Shown piece after piece: positions 22,939 through 26,871 of a stretch of 26,871 nt of DNA (position 1 is the stretch's first letter; each line of letters starts with the position of its first letter). The notes under the pieces were generated by a model that had not been told where the DNA came from, did no database searches, and worked only from the letters and a program-made list of their open reading frames with translations. The stretch comes from a virus. Made by a program: the position numbers and the translations under genes. The DNA lies in IMG/VR virus record IMGVR_UViG_3300025832_000052, positions 1-26,871 of that record; one strand, 5' to 3'.

Positions 22939-23193
22939 CTATTTTGTTGATTTGCTTCCTGAGCATTTCCAACGTTTTCTACTAAGGCGTAAGGGACTGT
23001 TTGCGTTTTTGGCTGCTTTGCTATGTTTTTTCATTTGCCCAGCAGATCGGGCGCAATAAGCATCGCCTTTTGCAGTCCCCGGCTTAACTCTTGAGCCGCC
23101 GCCTTTGGCTTTACCAGCTTGTCCGTAGCTAACTTTTTTGCCACTCGCTGTAACTTTAACTTTTGCTTTCCCTTTAGCAGGTTTAGTAGCCAT
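22939..23193 (-). CDS. small basic protein between scaffold and coat genes
   Basis: An 84-residue, Lys/Gly/Ala-rich protein. It begins MATKPAKGKAKVKVTASGKK, has a middle YGQAGKAKGGGSRVKPGTAKG and a distinctive end: DAYCARSAGQMKKHSK, then NSPLRLSRKRWKCSG. Cys and the LRLSRKRWKC motif suggest a short folded C-terminal part after a disordered basic tail. Similar small basic proteins with a DAYCARS-NSPLxLSRKxW motif occur in late operons of T7-like phages; I know no established function. DNA binding inside the head or packaging support is possible. It starts 16 bases after the scaffold stop and is the last gene before the terminator. Confidence 0.7.
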   Translation of the reverse strand: MATKPAKGKAKVKVTASGKKVSYGQAGKAKGGGSRVKPGTAKGDAYCARSAGQMKKHSKAAKNANSPLRLSRKRWKCSGSKSTK

Positions 23194-23209
23194 TTATTTT
23201 CCCTTTAAT

Positions 23210-24019
23210 TTACGAAACAAGTTGGCGATATCCCTCTTCAACTTTTCTAACAAAACCGGGATCACGACGGTTTGCATCCCAATATCGAGGGTCTGCTTGC
23301 ATTGCGCGCAAATCTTCCATTGTAACGCTAGATGATGATTGATGCTGATTAGGAGAGAATGAAGCCTCGCCAGAAGCAGCCATGATTTCTTCAAGCGCAA
23401 TTACGCCGTCAGCCGTCATAGCCATTTCGTGCATAGCGTTAACAGTATCGTCTGAGAAGTTTGCTTTGGCCCAGTTGCCGACGTGCATAGTTCGGTCATG
23501 CCCGTTGTCACCGAGCTTTCCAAGCTCTGCTTCAAAGTCAGGCATTTCACCAATTTTAGCGCCAGCATAAAGCTCTAAGCCTTTTTGGAATGATTCTTGG
23601 TTCATGCCTTGCTCAAACGCCATCTCACGCCAGAACGTCATAAGAGGGTCATCGTTATTAAACTCGATGTCGTAGCCTTCTGGCAGTTGCTCTTTAAAAT
23701 CGTCAGACAGAACAAGCTCGTAGTCTTCCATTGCTTCAGGACGGTTGATAGTCCGGTCAGCATCCATTTCGGATTGGATTTGAGCTCTTACGTCATCCGT
23801 CTTTTCGCGAATTTTGCCGCCAAGTTCTTTGTATGACTTTAAGAGGTCTTCGACTTTGACTTGTTTGGTATCTGTGTCCCAGAAGTTATCAGGCACATAA
23901 TCGGGCTTCCCCCCAACATCGGCAGCATTTTTCGCCGGGGCGGTATCTTCGGTCCCGCTGCTGGAAGCTCCTGCATTTGGACTCTCCGTCGCGCCGCTTT
24001 CACTAGATTGTTCGCTCAT
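23210..24019 (-). CDS. capsid scaffolding (assembly) protein
   Basis: This protein guides procapsid assembly and then leaves. The 269-residue product has the usual features: an acidic Ser/Ala-rich disordered N-terminus (about 1-35), PDYVPDNFWDTDTKQVKVEDLLKSYKELGGKI (the conserved phage scaffold opening), many Glu/Asp, a helical centre (FWREMAFEQGMNQESFQKGLELYA) and a basic C-terminus (DPRYWDANRRDPGFVRKVEEGYRQL). That end resembles the coat-binding tail of podoviral scaffolds. AAGGA lies before the start. Its start overlaps the upstream gene by 17 bases. Position between portal and coat is standard. Confidence 0.88.
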   Translation of the reverse strand: MSEQSSESGATESPNAGASSSGTEDTAPAKNAADVGGKPDYVPDNFWDTDTKQVKVEDLLKSYKELGGKIREKTDDVRAQIQSEMDADRTINRPEAMEDYELVLSDDFKEQLPEGYDIEFNNDDPLMTFWREMAFEQGMNQESFQKGLELYAGAKIGEMPDFEAELGKLGDNGHDRTMHVGNWAKANFSDDTVNAMHEMAMTADGVIALEEIMAASGEASFSPNQHQSSSSVTMEDLRAMQADPRYWDANRRDPGFVRKVEEGYRQLVS

Positions 24020-24287
24020 TTACTGTATCCTTTTTCTGTTTTATGCCTTGGCCTATGCGGGTTGAGATTAACGCCACAATGCTTCTCTGGCCTTCGAGGT
24101 GACGGAGATAAGTGTCCGTGCTTTCCGGGCCTGAGATTCGGTTGATCGTGATAGACTTGAGATAGTCCAGCACAACTTCTGCCGAGGCCTCACGGAATGT
24201 TGCCGCAAAAGCCTCGTTAATTTTCTTGTCGTGTTCGGGCGTTCGGCTAATGCCATCCGGCCCCATTATCTTAGGTGTTTTAGCCAT
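24003..24287 (-). CDS. small Bbp19-like phage protein
   Basis: A 94-residue helical protein. It begins MAKTPKIMGPDGISRTPEHDK, with a central FAATFREASAEVVLDYLKSI and a C-terminal DTYLRHLEGQRSIVALISTRIGQG. FxxTFxxxxxxxVLxxL followed by a GQRSIVxxI-type helix matches small proteins between portal and scaffold in T7-like phages (Bbp19-like), without known function. A head or ejection accessory role is possible. Its last 17 bases overlap the scaffold start. Confidence 0.62.
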   Translation of the reverse strand: MAKTPKIMGPDGISRTPEHDKKINEAFAATFREASAEVVLDYLKSITINRISGPESTDTYLRHLEGQRSIVALISTRIGQGIKQKKDTVNERTI

Positions 24288-24295
24288 TTCGCTCT

Positions 24296-24562
24296 TTACT
24301 TCCTAACAACCGCCTTCTTGCCCTTGCCTTTGAGTTTACGCTTTGCGCCATTTTTGGCGCGGAGCTTACTTTGGAGGGCTTTTTTGTCAGTGTGGGCTAG
24401 GCCAGCCGCCATCGCGCCCGCTGTAAAGTCGTCCATACTGTCGGACGTGGAGCCGGGGCCGCCTTTGTAGGTCCTGATCTTTTTGACCTTACCTTTTTTG
24501 ATTTGCTTGCTGATAGACTTCACCGCTTTTGTGCCGCCGTCGCCTTTGAATAAACCCCACAT
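24296..24562 (-). CDS. small lysine-rich protein, function unknown
   Basis: An 88-residue protein with a tryptophan-containing start (MWGLFKGDGGTKAV), a basic middle (ISKQIKKGKVKKIRTYKGG), a short acidic-polar stretch (SDSMDDFTAGAMAAGLAH) and a strongly basic end (KLRAKNGAKRKLKGKGKKAVVRK). No recognised domain. It may bind nucleic acid or the head interior. It lies three bases after the small gene before it and eight before the Bbp19-like gene, so all are co-translated from the late message. Confidence 0.65.
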   Translation of the reverse strand: MWGLFKGDGGTKAVKSISKQIKKGKVKKIRTYKGGPGSTSDSMDDFTAGAMAAGLAHTDKKALQSKLRAKNGAKRKLKGKGKKAVVRK

Positions 24563-24564
24563 GA

Positions 24565-24666
24565 TTATTTGCCCTTCTTCGATGGTTTCTTCGGCGCTGG
24601 CTTTTCAGCCTTCGCTGGCGCAGTTGCTTTCTTCTCGTTAAGCTTTTCGTTAAGCGTTCTAAACAT
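24565..24666 (-). CDS. 33-residue basic peptide after the portal gene
   Basis: The peptide begins MFRTLNEKLNEKKATAPAKA and ends EKPAPKKPSKKGK, a Lys/Pro/Ala-rich tail. The ATG overlaps the portal stop as TAATG, and the next gene starts two bases after its stop. The exact fit between neighbours supports a real gene, although its size and low complexity leave room for doubt. No function can be given. Confidence 0.55.
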   Translation of the reverse strand: MFRTLNEKLNEKKATAPAKAEKPAPKKPSKKGK

Positions 24667-26204
24667 TATTGCTGTCCTTGCTGATTGGGTTGTCGGTTTG
24701 CTTGAACTTGCTGCGTCTCTTGAATGGCTTGCTGAATCTGTTCGCGTTCTGCTTTGTCACGAATAAGCTTTTCCGGGACGCCAATCTCTTTACCAGTGTA
24801 AACAGCGGCTTCTTCTGCTTTAACGACTACGTTTGTCATCTGAGGGCCAAAGCCAGCGTTCATAAGTTCTAACCACCGTGCGACCCGTGCGACGTTCTCG
24901 TTATGCTGTGCTTGTGCCAGAGGGGATACGTTGACGATCTTTACTTCACGCCCGTTGACCTTCGGGATATTAATACGTCCCTGCTTGCGAAGGATATGCA
25001 CGACACGGCGTAAAATCTGTGTCACCCCTTCTGAGTGCAAGCGGCCATAAGCAGATCCGATTGTTCGCGCTAAATCAGCCATTCTCTCATGCACTTCTGT
25101 AGCAGACATTGGCGTACCTTCCGGCGCACCTAACTGCTCATTGAAGAGAGCTTTGCGAATATTGTGACGCATATCATTGAGGATAAACTGCCCCATATCG
25201 AAGTTGCCGGGGGACTGCAAAGGCTCAAGGCCACGGCTTCCCATAGCTCTTGGAATGATTGTGCCAGGAATTAGTTCTAAGGTATCAGGGTTGATAACAC
25301 CGTCATCGTCGGCTTGCCACATACCCGTAATAGCCAGCGCACCATTCTCAAGGCCAAGCTTTACGACCTCGTTAAGAACGCGAATATCAGGGAGTGCAGA
25401 CAATAGAGGCCCACGCCCGTATGTCTCTCCAGCGGCTTTAGACCACCTAAATGATATAATTGGTTGAGCGCCATCGCCTTTAAAGACGTTTTGTAAAATC
25501 ATGTGTTCTGGCTCTAAGCAAACGACACTAAAATTATGCGTTTCTGTTTCTTTGACTTTCCAGTCGCGAGCAACACACTCAATAACCTTGAACTTTTTTA
25601 ATTCATCTAAGCCAGCTTCACGGCGCATTTCTTCGCTGATGTCGGCTTTCGGCCAGATGACCTCGATAGCTTCAAGAGTAAGCATTCGGAGTCGATATTT
25701 TTTATCAACTTTTCCGTAAGGTCCGGCAGACAGGTAAACTTCGTTTTGAGGCAGAGTTGTGAACATAATTGGCTGTTCCGCGTCACCCTCCTCAATACAA
25801 ATAGAAGCGGAGCCAACTGCTAGATCGTAATAAGCTTCATGTAGCTCTTGATCCATATTTGAGCTTTGAAGGACTTCCCAAATATAATTACTAATCAAGT
25901 CTAGCTCTGTATCGACTTTTGACTTCTGGTCTTCTGGTATTTCTGACCCAGCCCTAAACTCAAACCATTTAGAAAACGGAGGTGTCAGGCCAGCTTGCAT
26001 ACGGCTGGCAAACTCATCAACGGCAGTTACTGGGGACGAGTCATAAATATCATCTGTTTCTGATTGGCCGGGAGATTGGCCGTAAAAGCCAAGCCGCTGC
26101 GGAAAACAATAGTCGTAGCAATCCTGCCAAAGCGGAATCCAGTTTGCGCGTTCTTGCTCACAAGCTCTAAACCCTGTGATAATTTTTTTAAGTTCTGGGG
26201 TCAT
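24666..26204 (-). CDS. portal / head-to-tail connector protein
   Basis: The dodecameric portal through which DNA enters and leaves the head. The 512-residue protein has the podoviral head-tail connector pattern: ACEQERANWIPLWQDCYDYCFPQR near the N-terminus, IYDSSPVTAVDEFASRMQAGLTPPFSKWFEF (about residues 52-84), then a long central domain with YGRGPLLSALPDIRVLNEVVKLGLE (about 265-290) and AFNEQLGAP-type residues LFNEQLGAPEGTPMSATEV. It ends with a Gln-rich tail (QQAIQETQQVQANRQPNQQ). Length is usual for T7-type connectors (536 in T7). It overlaps the gene before it as TAATG and the small gene after it in the same way. Confidence 0.93.
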   Translation of the reverse strand: MTPELKKIITGFRACEQERANWIPLWQDCYDYCFPQRLGFYGQSPGQSETDDIYDSSPVTAVDEFASRMQAGLTPPFSKWFEFRAGSEIPEDQKSKVDTELDLISNYIWEVLQSSNMDQELHEAYYDLAVGSASICIEEGDAEQPIMFTTLPQNEVYLSAGPYGKVDKKYRLRMLTLEAIEVIWPKADISEEMRREAGLDELKKFKVIECVARDWKVKETETHNFSVVCLEPEHMILQNVFKGDGAQPIISFRWSKAAGETYGRGPLLSALPDIRVLNEVVKLGLENGALAITGMWQADDDGVINPDTLELIPGTIIPRAMGSRGLEPLQSPGNFDMGQFILNDMRHNIRKALFNEQLGAPEGTPMSATEVHERMADLARTIGSAYGRLHSEGVTQILRRVVHILRKQGRINIPKVNGREVKIVNVSPLAQAQHNENVARVARWLELMNAGFGPQMTNVVVKAEEAAVYTGKEIGVPEKLIRDKAEREQIQQAIQETQQVQANRQPNQQGQQ

Positions 26205-26404
26205 TAGCCAAGGCTATCGCTGTAGAAACCATCGCCAGTATTTTCATCTGCAAGAAGTGAACGACGACCACGAAGATTACGCTTACGCTGCGCCTCTTCT
26301 TCCTCTTTACGCTTTTCAGCCTTTACGATATCTTCCTGTGCGCGTTTTTCTGCTGCTATTTCAGCCGCGCTCGGGCCTTGAACTGCTTGTTTGCCACCGC
26401 CCAT
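26204..26404 (-). CDS. small charged phage protein upstream of portal
   Basis: A 66-residue protein starting MGGGKQAVQGPSAAEIAAEK. Its centre is a highly charged helix (KRAQEDIVKAEKRKEEEEAQRKR) that could form a coiled coil. It ends NLRGRRSLLADENTGDGFYSDSLG. A short protein with an RGRRSLL-type end just before the portal gene is common in T7-like phages, but no function is known to me. GGAGAG lies before the ATG. It overlaps the preceding gene by 44 bases in another frame and the portal start by one base. Confidence 0.65.
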   Translation of the reverse strand: MGGGKQAVQGPSAAEIAAEKRAQEDIVKAEKRKEEEEAQRKRNLRGRRSLLADENTGDGFYSDSLG

Positions 26405-26834
26405 CGATACTCTCCTTAGAAATTCCTTTAGGCAAAGTCACGGTTCCTCCTCTTTGTCTCAATGCACAAAAAAGTCGGTATGGCGTATGGTAAAAAATAT
26501 CAACGCCAAGAAGGTGGGCTATGACGCTTGAGCAATCGACAAAAAATCTAATTTTCCACATAACTTTTGAAGGGGCCGCGTCATATTGGACAACGATGTT
26601 TTTGTTCGCCTCCATTAGCATTATTGGCACCATTTTCTTAGGCACGGGCCTGATAACAAGGTTCTTGTGCGTTGACTCTACACGGAGCCACGCATGAGTT
26701 TCGGGATCGTATGTAAATGCCCAGACATGACAAAAATTCTTCTTGAAGACCTTATCTACATGAGGAATGTGCGTATTGTGCTGGAACACAACATACCAAT
26801 TTAAAAGGCCCGGATCATCTTTGTATATAGTCAA
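26361..26834 (-). CDS. phage protein of unknown function between terminase-side gene and portal, TTG start
   Basis: A 157-residue protein reading TIYKDDPGLLNWYVVFQHNTH, with HVWAFTYDPETHAWLRVE, and later FFVDCSSVIAHLLGVDIFYHTPYRLFCAL (Cys101, His116). A cysteine at the start of a helix, followed by a small G(V/I)xxxxxTPYxLFxxL segment, recurs in podoviral proteins at this place, and it resembles cysteine-peptidase folds only weakly, so no activity is claimed. No ATG or GTG is available between the upstream stop and 26834; the first candidate is TTG at 26834-26832. It overlaps the TGA of the gene before it (TTGA), and an AAGAG lies upstream, which supports this start. Confidence 0.65.
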   Translation of the reverse strand: MTIYKDDPGLLNWYVVFQHNTHIPHVDKVFKKNFCHVWAFTYDPETHAWLRVESTHKNLVIRPVPKKMVPIMLMEANKNIVVQYDAAPSKVMWKIRFFVDCSSVIAHLLGVDIFYHTPYRLFCALRQRGGTVTLPKGISKESIDGRWQTSSSRPERG

Positions 26835-26871
26835 AATGCGGCTCTTGGAGCGCGTTTCTTTTTACCAAACG
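26831..26871 (-). CDS. 3' end of the upstream late gene, probably large terminase (partial)
   Basis: At the window's right edge the - strand frame reads FGKKKRAPRAAF and stops at TGA (26833-26831). A basic tail with this ending, directly before the gene pair that precedes the portal, fits the end of a terminase large subunit, which normally stands first in such late operons. Only twelve residues are visible. The stop overlaps the TTG start of the following gene by three bases, the same coupling used elsewhere. Confidence 0.4.
   Translation of the reverse strand, partial: FGKKKRAPRAAF

Noticed and set aside
4843-26871. T7-like lytic phage without lysogeny
   Set aside because: The structural block alone would suggest it, but the intact integrase and attP on the same molecule show a temperate type.
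1-26871. CRISPR array, insertion sequence or rRNA
   Set aside because: No regularly spaced repeats, transposase-like frames or rRNA-like sequence were seen.

Overview
The window is most of the genome of a temperate, T7-like (podovirus-type) bacteriophage. The structural set (head-tail connector portal, scaffold, coat protein, tail tubular proteins A and B, three internal virion proteins, a T7-type tail-fibre N-terminal domain) is the short-tailed T7 plan. A tyrosine integrase with an adjacent att site makes it temperate. The host is probably an alphaproteobacterium: the holin resembles the three-TM holin associated with gene transfer agents, and the att core is the 3' half of a bacterial tRNA-Pro(GGG). 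The host assignment is an inference.

Layout. Positions 1-4059, + strand: the end of an early operon with a YqaJ/lambda-exonuclease-type nuclease, a small unknown, a Rad52/ERF-like annealing protein, SSB, a zinc-ribbon protein, two small genes (one an excisionase-like HTH) and the integrase, packed with ATGA/TAATG overlaps. Positions 4060-4260 form the attachment region: a 45-nt tRNA-Pro fragment flanked by two copies of a 15-bp palindrome. Positions 4259-4740, + strand: a tiny zinc-ribbon gene, a second HTH gene and a hairpin. Positions 4843-26871, - strand, read right to left: the last codons of an upstream gene (probably terminase), two small genes, portal, three small genes, scaffold, a small basic gene, a strong terminator, coat protein, a small head protein, a hairpin, tail tubular A and B, gp14-, gp15- and gp16-like internal virion proteins, fibre adaptor, lectin-type receptor-binding protein, then a lysis/accessory cassette ending in the holin. 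The + and - blocks converge near 4.74-4.84 kb.

How it works together. Exonuclease, annealing protein and SSB form a Red-like recombination module. Integrase plus one or both HTH proteins would control integration into and excision from the 3' end of a host tRNA-Pro gene. The - strand block builds the capsid, short tail and ejection machinery, then lyses the cell. Phage modules lie on both sides of the att core, so the sequence looks like an unintegrated (virion or circular) genome with an intact attP, or a tandem prophage.

Most notable points: the attP and its palindromes; a zinc-metallopeptidase-like (HELAH) segment apparently inserted in the gp16-like ejection protein; a perfect intrinsic terminator splitting scaffold from coat gene; alternative hairpins over a ribosome binding site after ssb; and the absence of a classical endolysin, with a DUF5675-like protein in the lysis position.
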